This document shows, piece after piece, positions 1-8,692 of a stretch of 64,000 nucleotides of DNA (within the stretch, counting starts at the first letter, position 1; each line of letters opens with the position of its first letter). The notes under the pieces are model-generated. The model had not been told where the DNA came from. It made no database searches and saw only the letters and a program-made list of their open reading frames with translations. The stretch is taken from contig NZ_LT630337.1 of assembly GCF_900117315.1 (NCBI RefSeq), positions 3,816,348-3,880,347 of the forward strand, in the 5' to 3' direction. The position numbers and the translations under genes are program-made. Source of the DNA: Bacillus massilinigeriensis (GTDB lineage Bacteria; Bacillota; Bacilli; Bacillales; Cytobacillaceae).

Positions 1-1180
1 TTCTTTTGGCTGCCTCATTGATTCGTGCTTCGGGGATTTCTCCGTTTTTCACTGAACCTAGCAATCCATTATAAACCTCAAGCTGGTGCTGATATTCATG
101 GCAGATGAGGAGCAAGTCAGCTCCTGCCAGGATGGCTTCCTTGCCCATGTCCTTGTAGGAATAATATTTATTAACCGCACCCATCTCCAAGTCATCTGTG
201 ACGACGATTCCTTCATACCCGAGCTTTTTCCTCAATAAGTCCTGGATAATCACTTTGGAAAGACTCGCAGGCTTTTCCTTGTCATAGGCGGGATACTTAA
301 TATGAGTAACCATGATAAAGAAGTTCTGATGATCCACGGTTTGGATCATTTTTTTAAATGGGAAAATGTCCGAATTCTCAAGGTCAAGCTGGTCTGCTGT
401 TACGGATGACGTTTCGACATGGGGGTCAATGGCGCTTCGCCCGTTCCCAGGAAAATGCTTTAAGGCCCCTGTGATGCCCATATCGTTCAAGCCCTTGATC
501 GCATTTCTTCCATATTCATAAACCTTATTCGGGTCTTTTCCGAAAGAACGGGTGTCCGTGTTTGATAAATCAAGAACAGGCGCGAAGTTGATATTAATCC
601 CCATTGCGCTAAGCTCGGATCCGTTAATTTTTGCGACATTATACACATGCTGGGAGGCTAACTGGCCCAGTCTCTGCTGCGAAGGGATGGGAGACACCTG
701 ACTTCTCATTCTTAAAATATCTCCGCCCTCTTGATCGACGGCAATCATTAATGGAAGCTCATGAGAAATTGTTATTGCCGAATGCTGTAAGGAGTTGGAT
801 AGCTCTGCCACTTGTTTTGGAGTGGCCATGTTACGATCGAAATAAATGACACCGCCAATGTGCTTTTCTTCGATTAGCTCCTTTATTTCAGGGCTTGGCT
901 CTGTTCCATAAAAGCCGACCATCATAAGCTGGCCAATTTTTTCCTCAAGAGACATGCCAGCCAATACTTTCTCAACTTGCTCTTCTCTTAGCTCCGCTTC
1001 ACTTTTTACCACGAGCTCCGCAGGTTCTTTTTTCTCTGAAACTTTCGTATTTGACTCTGCATTCGATGACACTTTTTTTACATCGGCTTTGTCTGCTTTC
1101 ATATTTAATTGAAGGGAAATTCCTACAGAGACTAATAAAATGACCAAAATTGGAATCCCTATAACGATTGGTCTTTTCAT
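1..1180 (-). CDS. nagZ: Beta-N-acetylhexosaminidase, glycoside hydrolase family 3 (NagZ type), C-terminus beyond window
   Basis: Reading the minus strand from the ATG at 1180 gives an open frame that runs off the window start, so the C-terminus is missing. An N-terminal hydrophobic segment (IPILVILLVSVGISLQL) suggests membrane anchoring or export. The GH3 core follows: GQLMMVGFYG, AVDQEGGDILR, NFAPVLDL, then KHFPGNG followed by the Asp-x-His pair (IDPH) that serves as the acid/base dyad in Bacillus NagZ, and VVTDDLEMGA carrying the nucleophilic Asp. Family members remove GlcNAc from muropeptides during cell-wall turnover. The usual KHFPGHGDT loop reads KHFPGNGRS here, but the Asp-His pair is kept, so activity is plausible. 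The ATG overlaps the stop of the zinc-ribbon gene upstream (TAATG), suggesting translational coupling. Confidence 0.9.
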   Translation of the reverse strand, partial: MKRPIVIGIPILVILLVSVGISLQLNMKADKADVKKVSSNAESNTKVSEKKEPAELVVKSEAELREEQVEKVLAGMSLEEKIGQLMMVGFYGTEPSPEIKELIEEKHIGGVIYFDRNMATPKQVAELSNSLQHSAITISHELPLMIAVDQEGGDILRMRSQVSPIPSQQRLGQLASQHVYNVAKINGSELSAMGININFAPVLDLSNTDTRSFGKDPNKVYEYGRNAIKGLNDMGITGALKHFPGNGRSAIDPHVETSSVTADQLDLENSDIFPFKKMIQTVDHQNFFIMVTHIKYPAYDKEKPASLSKVIIQDLLRKKLGYEGIVVTDDLEMGAVNKYYSYKDMGKEAILAGADLLLICHEYQHQLEVYNGLLGSVKNGEIPEARINEAAKR

Positions 1181-2754
1181 TACTCCGTTCTCTCGCCGGT
1201 TTTTGAAATTTTTGGAGTATCTAACTTCCAGCCAGTGAATTCTTTTACTAGATTCCACTTTCCGCTGAAGGTCTGTACTAAGGTTCCATCCTCGCTATAA
1301 TCACGAGAAATCAATTCGAAGGAGGCAACAGCTTTATCCCCTTTTACCGAATCGGTCTTGACCACGACCTCATTGCTGTAGTTATCGATTAGCCCATCTT
1401 TCCACTTTTCGTAGTTAATTTTCCCTTGTCGGCTGGCGCTGAACAGGTCATAGGCTGATGAATAATCACCAGAGGAAATGTAACTATAGTGATCATATAC
1501 GGCAGATTCTACCTCTTGCTTGGCCTCTTCTGCTGCTAAGGCTTCGGCTTGAATTACAGAATCATCGATGTATAATTCGTATTCTTTATTGCCTTCTGAA
1601 ATAGAAACCTCTTCACTCTTTAATAGCTTCCCTGAAATTTTCTTTTCTGCATGGATTTTCATGGAACCATCTACTGGGACGGGTCCCAATGTTGCCAATT
1701 CTCTAACGGATTTCGCCGTAGTTTTTCCATTGATAAAAACAACCGCATCATCGTAATTGGACCACAAGTAAATTTCTTCACCGGTTAAATTAAGTTCAAC
1801 AGCTATTTTGCTATTTTCATAGTCAAATGGGTTAACCTCTACTTCATCGGTTACCGAAGTATATTCTGCTTTTATTAGTCCTTTTACTACGTGCTCGATT
1901 GGTAAAAATGGCCCGAACGTTTTCTCATCATTTTCCTTCAGTTTCTCCTGTTCCTTGCCATCAATCGTCACACTTGTATCTGGTTGATTTGAGGTAATTT
2001 TAAGATAAATAGATTTAAAACTAATTCCGTACTGCTTGATAATTCCCCACTTTTTCGGTAAGGCTACTAGGTTAAAATAATCATGACTTTCAGCATCGAT
2101 TATTTTGTCATTGGTAAACGCCTGAGCTTCTTTGTGTAGGTTGTCCTTCGTTTCATCAAGGAGATCTGGATTATCCTCTAAATAGGCTAAAAGTGACTTA
2201 GCGTCTCCTTCAGTAACTTCCATATTATCCTGGCCACTATTTAGGAGATTGGCCAATCCTTTGGCATCATCCTTGTCGATAGCCTTTTCAAACTTTTCAA
2301 CAATTTTTGTCGGCTCGTACATGGATGAAAGGACTTTGTAGCCAGTGAATCCCGCTGCAGCAAGGATAACGACGATTAAGGCAATTATCTTCGACTTTTT
2401 GGATTGAAAAAATGAATTTGGCTTGCTGTCGGAACGCGTTTGCTGGACCGGCTGTGTTGGGTTAGTTGCTCGATTCCGTTGAGCTTGCTGTGCTGATTGC
2501 GTCTGCTGATTTAGTTGGTTAGACTGAGCTGTTGGACCTGAATTTGTCGGTTGTCCCGACTTAACCGGTTGTTCCGATTGACCTGGTTGGGTCGGCTGAG
2601 TTGGATGTCCTGGCTGGGCTGATTGTGACGATTTTCCCGATTGCCCATTTGCTATCGTCTGTTCTGTGGCTCCTTTTCGTTCAACCTTTGCCCCACAGTT
2701 GTTACAAAAGACCTGGTTTTCCTTCAACTTTGTTCCACATTGTTTACAATGCAA
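1180..2754 (-). CDS. Zinc-ribbon membrane protein, TcaA/YvbJ-like
   Basis: A 524-residue protein with an N-terminal zinc ribbon (CKQCG...FCNNCG, residues 3-24), a long Gln/Pro/Ser-rich linker (about 35-112) made of near-repeats such as QPTQPGQ, one transmembrane helix (about 122-144) and a large outside region (about 145-524). The outside part starts with YEPTKIVEKFEKAID, typical of TcaA-family domains, and ends in an NTF2-like segment (DHYSYISSGDYSSAYDLFS). Family members (Staphylococcus TcaA, B. subtilis YvbJ) are cell-envelope proteins linked to glycopeptide response; the molecular role is not firm. It is co-transcribed with the downstream nagZ-like gene through overlapping stop and start codons and is divergent from another zinc-ribbon gene at 2971. 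Confidence 0.75.
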   Translation of the reverse strand: MHCKQCGTKLKENQVFCNNCGAKVERKGATEQTIANGQSGKSSQSAQPGHPTQPTQPGQSEQPVKSGQPTNSGPTAQSNQLNQQTQSAQQAQRNRATNPTQPVQQTRSDSKPNSFFQSKKSKIIALIVVILAAAGFTGYKVLSSMYEPTKIVEKFEKAIDKDDAKGLANLLNSGQDNMEVTEGDAKSLLAYLEDNPDLLDETKDNLHKEAQAFTNDKIIDAESHDYFNLVALPKKWGIIKQYGISFKSIYLKITSNQPDTSVTIDGKEQEKLKENDEKTFGPFLPIEHVVKGLIKAEYTSVTDEVEVNPFDYENSKIAVELNLTGEEIYLWSNYDDAVVFINGKTTAKSVRELATLGPVPVDGSMKIHAEKKISGKLLKSEEVSISEGNKEYELYIDDSVIQAEALAAEEAKQEVESAVYDHYSYISSGDYSSAYDLFSASRQGKINYEKWKDGLIDNYSNEVVVKTDSVKGDKAVASFELISRDYSEDGTLVQTFSGKWNLVKEFTGWKLDTPKISKTGERTE

Positions 2755-2850
2755 AACACTCCCCTCACTTTCTATATTAAAATAGTAATAAAATATATTA
2801 AAATTACTTTTAAATCATATAATATTAGCAATTTTTCTACAAGGACCTAA

Positions 2851-2893
2851 GGGTGACAGGCACCTTCCAGTTTTTGGAAGGTGCCTGTCACCC
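2851..2893. repeat. Family A hairpin repeat, copy 1
   Basis: Palindromic repeat GGGTGACAGGCACCTTCCA / loop / TGGAAGGTGCCTGTCACCC between two divergent zinc-ribbon genes. The loop here is GTTTT, one base off the standard TTTT loop with flanking G-C. It is one of nine copies in the window. Confidence 0.95.
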
Positions 2894-2970
2894 TTAAAAC
2901 CGTCTAAAAAGCAAATATACACCTTTTGAACTATGTGATAAATTTAAACTAAAAGGAGTGAGAAATTATT

Positions 2971-3411
2971 ATGAATATTATAGAGGAAAAATTAAATAAT
3001 GGGATGAATCTTCAAGACTCTCAAACTTTGAATAATATTCTTCAAGAGTCTGGATTGAAGCGGAATGAGGTTCTTTTACAGCTTGGGGAGGAGTATTACA
3101 AAAAGATTCGTTCAGAAGGGATTACCTCTGATGATTTAAAGGGAAAAATTGACATAATGATTGAACTAGATCGGACAATTTTTCAATGTAAAAGAGCAAT
3201 GGCTGAATTAGAAGCCGGGCATGGAGATGTCTGCTCCTCCTGTAGAGCACCGGTTAGTAAAGAAGACAAGTTTTGTGGGGAATGCGGAGCAAAAATTGAT
3301 CAGCCGGAGCAAAAGGAAGTACTAGAAACAGTCGCTTGTCCTTCCTGTAAAGAACAAATCCCTGTTAACTCAACATTCTGCCCCTGCTGTGGAATGAAAC
3401 GGAACAACTAG
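2971..3411 (+). CDS. Double zinc-ribbon cytoplasmic protein
   Basis: A 146-residue protein with a helical N-terminal half and two zinc ribbons at the C-terminus: CSSC...FCGECG (about residues 87-109) and CPSC...FCPCCG (about 123-141). No membrane segment or signal peptide is visible, so it is probably cytoplasmic. A clear site (AAAGGAGTGAG) precedes the ATG. It lies 19 bp ahead of a membrane protein with its own zinc ribbons and faces the TcaA-like gene across a shared promoter region, so the three may act in one envelope-related complex. Function unknown; zinc ribbons of this sort usually mediate protein contacts. Confidence 0.75.
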   Translation: MNIIEEKLNNGMNLQDSQTLNNILQESGLKRNEVLLQLGEEYYKKIRSEGITSDDLKGKIDIMIELDRTIFQCKRAMAELEAGHGDVCSSCRAPVSKEDKFCGECGAKIDQPEQKEVLETVACPSCKEQIPVNSTFCPCCGMKRNN

Positions 3412-3430
3412 AACTTAAGGAGACGATCAA

Positions 3431-5077
3431 ATGTATTGTAAGACATGTGGCCAATCGAACCCCGATTGGAGCAATTATTGCTCTCATGATGGCAACCAGA
3501 TTGGACATAATCCTCCTGTACAATCTTTATTTATAAAAACGAATGAAACGAATTTTTGCCCCCACTGTGGGAATGGCGTAAATATGGTAGATCAATATTG
3601 TACCAGCTGTGGGCAATCTCTATTAAAATATAGCAGGCCCCAGCCTAGCATGGACATGAATCCGGAGCCAATCGTTCAAGAAAGAATGGAACCAGCTGCG
3701 GCGCCAGCAGCCTTTTTTACTTCTTTATTGTCAAAAGGTCTTTTGAAAAAGGTATTTATTCCAGCCATTGTTGCTTTTGCAATTATGCTCATTCTAAACT
3801 ATTTATCCTTTGCACCCATTAATCAATTTTACGAAGGAATTTTTGAGGATTCTCTTGGATCTACCCCGGCAGAGTTCGCACAAGAAATTACTGAAGAATA
3901 TGGTTCACATGTAGAAGTTCCAGATAAATTATTTGGATTTACCGATAATGTGATGATGTCCCACATCCTATCACCTACTTATCAGTTAAAATTAGATGTC
4001 AACACTTACTTTGAGGAAATTCACGGAACCGCAGATTTGGATATTTCTTTTGCACTGATTGCTTACATCTTATTCCCTCTCATTGGACTTTTTGTTGGTG
4101 GGATCCTTTATCGAAAAAATAACCCTGAAATCTCTTTCAAATCATTTCTCTCAGGTTCATTTGGAATCGGTTTAATCTATACTTTGTTGCTAACTGCTCT
4201 TTCCTTTTTTAGTGGCTTTGATTATCAATTGAACCTATCAAAATCAGGCGAGCGAGTAAGCATTGATTTAGGGACGAACTATCCACTTTTTCAAACGATT
4301 GTCAAAGGTTTTTTATTCGGTTTTATTTTTAGTATGCTAGGGATGCTGTTCAGTATCAATTATCGACGGGTGACGAAGCATTTGGAAAAGTTCATTCCAT
4401 ATGGGAATGCTGTGCACCAGGGCTTTGCAGCATTTGTTCGCGGATTTATTTCTTTTTCTATTATTTTTGTTGGGTATCTTTTTGGAAAAATGAATGATTT
4501 AAAGGAGATCATTGGCTCTTTGCATGTGCCTGAGCTCCCTGAGTTATTGGAAAAAACATCATATGCTATTGGCTTATTTGGAATTCAGGTTTCATCTATT
4601 TTCTATAGTATGCTTCATTTTTCTCCTTTATCTTTCCATTTAAAAGCTGATGGGGAAAGCAGTGGAATCCAATATTCCATTTTCTCGGGGTTCAAATTCA
4701 CAGGAGAAGCTATGAATGGAGATTTAATTCAACTAGAATACTTTTTTAATCTTTTCGATATTGACTTATATTATAAGCTTGCTATGGTGATTCCTGTCAT
4801 TTTCCTATTGTTTGCAGGTTATTCGATGGCAAAGGCAAACCAATTTTCGCTAAAATCTCTTGCGATTTCGAGCGCCGTATACAGTTTATTCATGGTCGCG
4901 TTAGCTTCATTTAGTATCTTGAATGTAGATGGAGTTGCCGAGGCAGTTGAAGAAGGAAAGCAAATGTTTGAACTATCCCTTTCCGTCAGCCTCATCAAAG
5001 TCTTCATCGGAAGCTTCGGTCTCTCCTTTGCTGCAGGATATGGTGGTATGTATTTGAAGAAGATATTTCAGAAGTAA
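3431..5077 (+). CDS. Polytopic membrane protein with two N-terminal zinc ribbons
   Basis: A 548-residue protein. The N-terminus carries one imperfect zinc ribbon (CKTC...YCSHDG, where a His replaces the expected fourth Cys) and one complete ribbon (CPHC...YCTSCG). After a Pro-rich linker there are roughly eight or nine hydrophobic helices, starting near residues 106-126 (VFIPAIVAFAIMLILNYL), then 204-226, 235-258, 288-312, 335-356 and a C-terminal group between 455 and 545. Two hydrophilic loops separate the helices. A Shine-Dalgarno (TAAGGAGA) precedes ATG 3431. It probably forms an operon with the upstream double zinc-ribbon gene. I do not recognise a family with a known activity. Confidence 0.7.
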   Translation: MYCKTCGQSNPDWSNYCSHDGNQIGHNPPVQSLFIKTNETNFCPHCGNGVNMVDQYCTSCGQSLLKYSRPQPSMDMNPEPIVQERMEPAAAPAAFFTSLLSKGLLKKVFIPAIVAFAIMLILNYLSFAPINQFYEGIFEDSLGSTPAEFAQEITEEYGSHVEVPDKLFGFTDNVMMSHILSPTYQLKLDVNTYFEEIHGTADLDISFALIAYILFPLIGLFVGGILYRKNNPEISFKSFLSGSFGIGLIYTLLLTALSFFSGFDYQLNLSKSGERVSIDLGTNYPLFQTIVKGFLFGFIFSMLGMLFSINYRRVTKHLEKFIPYGNAVHQGFAAFVRGFISFSIIFVGYLFGKMNDLKEIIGSLHVPELPELLEKTSYAIGLFGIQVSSIFYSMLHFSPLSFHLKADGESSGIQYSIFSGFKFTGEAMNGDLIQLEYFFNLFDIDLYYKLAMVIPVIFLLFAGYSMAKANQFSLKSLAISSAVYSLFMVALASFSILNVDGVAEAVEEGKQMFELSLSVSLIKVFIGSFGLSFAAGYGGMYLKKIFQK

Positions 5078-5079
5078 AT

Positions 5080-5123
5080 GGGTGACAGGCACCTTCCAGA
5101 AAACTGGAAGGTGCCTGTCACCC
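5080..5123. repeat. Family A hairpin repeat, copy 2
   Basis: Perfect inverted repeat starting 3 bp after the stop codon at 5077. The loop reads AAAA, so this copy is in the opposite orientation to most others. Confidence 0.95.
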
Positions 5124-5142
5124 AAAATCAGGGGGAATTTTT

Positions 5143-6014
5143 ATGAATAGAATTAGGAATTTATTTTAGTGGGTATGGCGGCTTTTGTTCTTGCTGGCTG
5201 CTCTGATTCAAAGGAAACCTCTTCAAAGTCTGCTGAGGATAAAGAAGCAGCTACTAAAGAAGAGGCTCAGGTTACCATAAAAGAGAAAAAAGTAGAGTTG
5301 CCCAATGTCATCGATGAGATCATCGGTTGGGAATGGGAAGCTTTTAAAAAGAATTGGGGAGAGCCGAGCAAGGAGGTTCAGGTGGATAGCGGAGTAGGAT
5401 ACCAATTCGCCAAAATTCCTAACATTACAATTGTGCCTGATGCGAATAACTATATTTCTTCAGTCATTATTAACAATAAGAATGCCGATATTTTTGGCAC
5501 AAAGGTTGGGCAAACTCCAGCTGAGATTAAGCAGATTATGGAGAAAGAGGCCATCCTTCTTATGTCTGAGGGTGAGGATGAGATGGATGGTGGCTGGTTC
5601 ATCCAAGGTCAGGTAGACTATAATAAAGTCGCTTGGTATTCCTCTGACGCTGAGGACAAGCCGGTAAAATCTATCTTACTTACCGTTACTCCGACTGAAA
5701 ATAGTGAGGCGTCTACTCGAGAGCAGACAGCTCAACCCATCCATGTGACTGCACAGATTACTGATATCTATGAGAACCTTATTGGTCAAACCGTTGTGGC
5801 TGTTCAAATCACAAATCTCGAACCTAGAACAATTACCACCGGGACTGTTAAAATAAAAATTAATGGTACATACGGAAGCAATCCAGTTGTTACAGGTGTA
5901 ACTGAAACTGCCGAGTTTAACAACGTTGCACCTGGAGAGACTAGAAACTATGAGTTTTCTAATATTTACGAGGTTATTGACGGAATTGAGATTATTGACG
6001 CTAGCGGGAACTAG
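5143..6014 (+). pseudogene. Lipoprotein with FxLYD-like domain, frameshifted inside the signal peptide
   Basis: The long open frame begins at GTG 5169 with no ribosome site and reads VGMAAFVLAGCSDSK, half of a lipoprotein signal peptide with lipobox LAGC. A good start lies just upstream: GGGGG at 5131 and ATG at 5143 encode MNRIRNLF and then a TAG. Adding one T to the TTTT run at 5164-5167 joins the two into MNRIRNLFLVGMAAFVLAGC, a textbook lipoprotein leader. The mature part has a segment like DUF4309/YjgB proteins (WEWEAFKKNWGEPSK) and a C-terminal beta domain (about residues 195-275) resembling FxLYD. So this is either a recent one-base deletion, a slippage-controlled gene, or a sequencing error in a homopolymer. 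Confidence 0.75.
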
Positions 6015-6074
6015 GGTGACAGGCACCTTCCAGAAAACTGGCACCTTCCAGAAAACTGGAAGGTGCCTGTCACC
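6014..6074. repeat. Family A hairpin repeat, copy 3, with internal duplication
   Basis: Starts at the last base of the stop codon at 6014. The segment CACCTTCCAGAAAACTGG occurs twice in tandem, so the left arm is duplicated and two alternative hairpins can form. It ends just ahead of the response regulator's ribosome site. Confidence 0.95.
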
Positions 6075-6094
6075 TCCATGTGGAGGGATATGAG

Positions 6095-6763
6095 ATGTTT
6101 AACATTATGATCGTAGAGGATAACCCAAAATTGCAAAATGAAATTGGAAGTCTTTTATTACGTCATGGGTATTCCGTGGTGAAAACGGTTGAGTTTGAGA
6201 ATATACCTGGCCAAGTGAAGGAGAACAATCCCCATTTAATCTTGTTAGATATTAATCTACCATATAGTGACGGATTTACCATATGTACGGAAATCCGCAG
6301 TTTTTCAAGCGTACCGATTATTTTTATCACGAGTAGAGATACGAATGTTGATGAATTGATGAGTATAACCTTAGGTGGGGATGATTTCATTACCAAACCA
6401 TACAATGCTCAAATCCTGTTAGCCCGGATTAATTCTCTCCTAAAAAGAGTCTATCCTAATGAAAAGTCGAGCGATTACATCGATTGTAACGGGGTTAGGC
6501 TGAACCTTTTGTCCAGCAGGATAGAATTTGCTGATAAGGAAATCGAGCTTACCAAAAATGAGTTCAAAATCCTCTATTACTTGTTGATTAACAAGGGAAA
6601 AATCGTATCTAGAGTAGACATCATGGAGTATCTGTGGGATAGTGCCTTGTTTGTCAATGATAATACTCTTACGGTCAATATAACTAGATTAAGAAATAAG
6701 TTTGCAGATATCGGCGTTCATGATTTTATAAAAACTAGAAGAGGGCAAGGTTATATCATATGA
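6095..6763 (+). CDS. bceR: OmpR-family response regulator, BceR-like
   Basis: A 222-residue regulator: receiver domain (residues 1-115; acidic pocket IVEDN, phospho-acceptor Asp in LLDINLP, Thr/Ser in IFITSR, Lys in FITKPYN) and a C-terminal winged helix (about 130-222; ELTKNEFKILYYLL, NTLTVNITRLRNK, KTRRGQGYI). An in-frame GTG at 6080 exists, but ATG 6095 is preferred because GGAGGG at 6082-6087 is placed correctly for it. The stop overlaps the kinase start by 4 bp. In BceRS systems the regulator activates the adjacent ABC transporter genes in response to cell-wall-targeting peptides, which fits the BceR box at 7843. Confidence 0.9.
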   Translation: MFNIMIVEDNPKLQNEIGSLLLRHGYSVVKTVEFENIPGQVKENNPHLILLDINLPYSDGFTICTEIRSFSSVPIIFITSRDTNVDELMSITLGGDDFITKPYNAQILLARINSLLKRVYPNEKSSDYIDCNGVRLNLLSSRIEFADKEIELTKNEFKILYYLLINKGKIVSRVDIMEYLWDSALFVNDNTLTVNITRLRNKFADIGVHDFIKTRRGQGYII

Positions 6764-7779
6764 GCTTCCAGGATTATTTTAGAGAAAGAGTAAAAGTTAT
6801 TCTGCTAAATTTAATCTCAATCATTACTCTAAGCCTATTCCTTTTCAGTGTCGGAAATACCATGGATACGATCATTACTATAGCAGTCACTTGGGTAGTA
6901 GTGTACTCCCTATTTTTCATCTATGAATATAGCCAAAGAAAGGCCTACTATTCGAATTTATTAAAAACCGTGGGCAACCTGGATAAGAAATATCTTATGG
7001 GAGAAATAATTGATCCTCCACCCTACTTGGATGCGGTTCCTTATTTCCAATTAATGAAAATGGCTGGAAAATCCATGCTTGAGGAAATCAATAAAACGAA
7101 CACGCAGCGAAAGGAATATAAAGAATATATCGAGCAATGGATTCATGAGGTAAAAACGCCGATTGCTGCCATTAAGCTAATCGAAGAGAATCATAGAAAT
7201 GCTAATTCGAGAGCTGTATTAGAGGAATTAGAAATAATAGATCGATATGTTGAGCAGGCCTTATTTTACGCCAGAAGTGAAGAGGCGCAAAAGGATTATC
7301 TGATAAAAGAGATCTCGTTGGAGGAATGCGTAAATCAAGTTCTGATCAGGAATAAGCAGACTTTTATTCTGAATGATATCGCTGTAAATCTCGAAAATCT
7401 TGATAGAAATGTATACTGTGACAGCAAGTGGCTGGAGTTTATCATCAATCAAATTATCATTAACGCAGTAAAGTATGGAGGAAAAGAATCACCAGAGGTT
7501 CAGATTTATACTCGGGATCTGAAGCATGGGATTCAGCTTATCATTGAGGATAATGGGATAGGAATACCGGAAAGTGAGATTGGCCGAATATTTGAAAAGG
7601 GTTTTACAGGGAGCAAAGGTAGACAAAACTATAAATCTACGGGAATAGGCCTATATCTTTGTAAAAAACTATGTGATCAATTAGGTTTATCGATTACAGT
7701 AGATTCAAAGGAAAATTTATATACTAAAATAGTGATTACTTTTCCTAAGGGGAACTTTTGTAAGGATGGAGCCATGTAG
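6760..7779 (+). CDS. bceS: Intramembrane-sensing histidine kinase, BceS-like
   Basis: A 339-residue kinase with two N-terminal transmembrane helices separated by only a few residues (about 12-32 and 35-54), the hallmark of intramembrane-sensing kinases that have no input domain of their own. The phospho-acceptor motif is WIHEVKTPIAAIKL (His near residue 129), followed by the N box (INQIIINAVKYG), G1 box (EDNGIGI), FEKGFTGSKG and G2 (STGIGLYL). Such kinases sense flux through the partner BceAB transporter. ATG overlaps the regulator stop (ATGA). The terminator of the two-gene transcript overlaps its stop codon. Confidence 0.9.
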   Translation: MSFQDYFRERVKVILLNLISIITLSLFLFSVGNTMDTIITIAVTWVVVYSLFFIYEYSQRKAYYSNLLKTVGNLDKKYLMGEIIDPPPYLDAVPYFQLMKMAGKSMLEEINKTNTQRKEYKEYIEQWIHEVKTPIAAIKLIEENHRNANSRAVLEELEIIDRYVEQALFYARSEEAQKDYLIKEISLEECVNQVLIRNKQTFILNDIAVNLENLDRNVYCDSKWLEFIINQIIINAVKYGGKESPEVQIYTRDLKHGIQLIIEDNGIGIPESEIGRIFEKGFTGSKGRQNYKSTGIGLYLCKKLCDQLGLSITVDSKENLYTKIVITFPKGNFCKDGAM

Positions 7780-7790
7780 GCTCTTTTTTT
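7769..7790 (+). terminator. Rho-independent terminator overlapping the kinase stop codon
   Basis: Stem GAGCC, loop ATGTA, stem GGCTC followed by seven T. The TAG stop lies inside the hairpin, separating the regulatory genes from the transporter genes transcriptionally. Confidence 0.85.
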
Positions 7791-7842
7791 ATTAATGATA
7801 CCGTTCGTGCCAACCTTTAATGACCAGACAGCCTTCCTTAAG

Positions 7843-7856
7843 TGACAAAGTTGTAA
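7843..7856 (+). promoter_or_regulatory. BceR-type binding box upstream of the ABC transporter
   Basis: TGACA-AAGT-TGTAA matches the BceR/PsdR consensus TNACA-N4-TGTAA exactly and lies about 70 bp ahead of the ATPase start. The match together with the adjacent BceRS genes implies induction of the transporter by its own two-component system. The core promoter is not certain (a TTGTAA/TCGAAT pair overlaps the box). Confidence 0.75.
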
Positions 7857-7924
7857 CCTAAAAGTAAGGTTTCATCGAATCTGCCAGGGGTGAAATCATG
7901 TACCATAACATTGAGGTGAGGGTA

Positions 7925-8692
7925 ATGGATACGCTACTGGATATAAAAAAGGTAGAAAAATATTATGGGAACAAAGGAAATGTTGTAAAAGCTATTGATG
8001 ACATCAGCTTTCATGTCTCTAAGGGTGAATTTGTTGGGGTTATGGGGCCCTCCGGTTCGGGCAAGACCACTTTGCTGAATATCATATCTACTATTGATGA
8101 AGCCAGCGCAGGTCATATTTTTATAGATGGTAGAGATTTAACACAAATTAATCAAAAGGATATTGCCAAGTTTAGGAGAGAAAACCTTGGTTTTATCTTT
8201 CAAGATTTCAACCTGCTGGATACTTTAACGATTCATGAAAACATAGCTTTAGCACTCACGATAAATAGGCATAAAAAGGCGGAGATAGACAGAAAGGTAA
8301 AGGCTGTTGCGGAAGAATTGGGGATAGATGGGATTCTTCAAAAGTATCCGTATGAGGTTTCAGGTGGTCAAAAGCAGCGATGTGCCTGCGCAAGGGCTTT
8401 AATTACCAACCCAAAACTGATTTTAGCAGATGAACCAACCGGTGCCTTAGATTCAAGGTCAGCACAAATGCTCATAGAGGCGATTTCTCATTTAAATAAG
8501 GAATTAGGAGCAACAATTCTTATGGTTACCCATGATTCCTTCACAGCAAGCTATTGTGACAGAATCTTGTTTATTAAGGATGGCAAGATCTTTACCGAGT
8601 TAATCAAGGGACAAAACACTCGCAAGCAGTTCTTTAATCAAATTCTGGATGTGGTGGCACTGCTGGGGGGCGATGTTAGAGATGTACGCTAA
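7925..8692 (+). CDS. bceA: ABC transporter ATP-binding protein, BceA-like
   Basis: A 255-residue ATPase of the MacB/LolD/Bce group: Walker A GPSGSGKTT (about residues 40-48), Q-loop FQDFNLL, signature VSGGQKQR, Walker B LILADEPTGALD, H-loop VTHD. The frame extends back to 7898, but ATG 7925 has GAGGTGAGG at the right distance and starts MDTLLDIKKVEKYYG like relatives. It pairs with the FtsX-type permease encoded next, whose start lies inside its 3' end. Likely role: removal of peptide antibiotics from lipid II-cycle intermediates. Confidence 0.92.
   Translation: MDTLLDIKKVEKYYGNKGNVVKAIDDISFHVSKGEFVGVMGPSGSGKTTLLNIISTIDEASAGHIFIDGRDLTQINQKDIAKFRRENLGFIFQDFNLLDTLTIHENIALALTINRHKKAEIDRKVKAVAEELGIDGILQKYPYEVSGGQKQRCACARALITNPKLILADEPTGALDSRSAQMLIEAISHLNKELGATILMVTHDSFTASYCDRILFIKDGKIFTELIKGQNTRKQFFNQILDVVALLGGDVRDVR

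Noticed and set aside
631..849. 72-codon frame antisense to nagZ
   Set aside because: Minus strand encodes unmistakable GH3 motifs at the same place.
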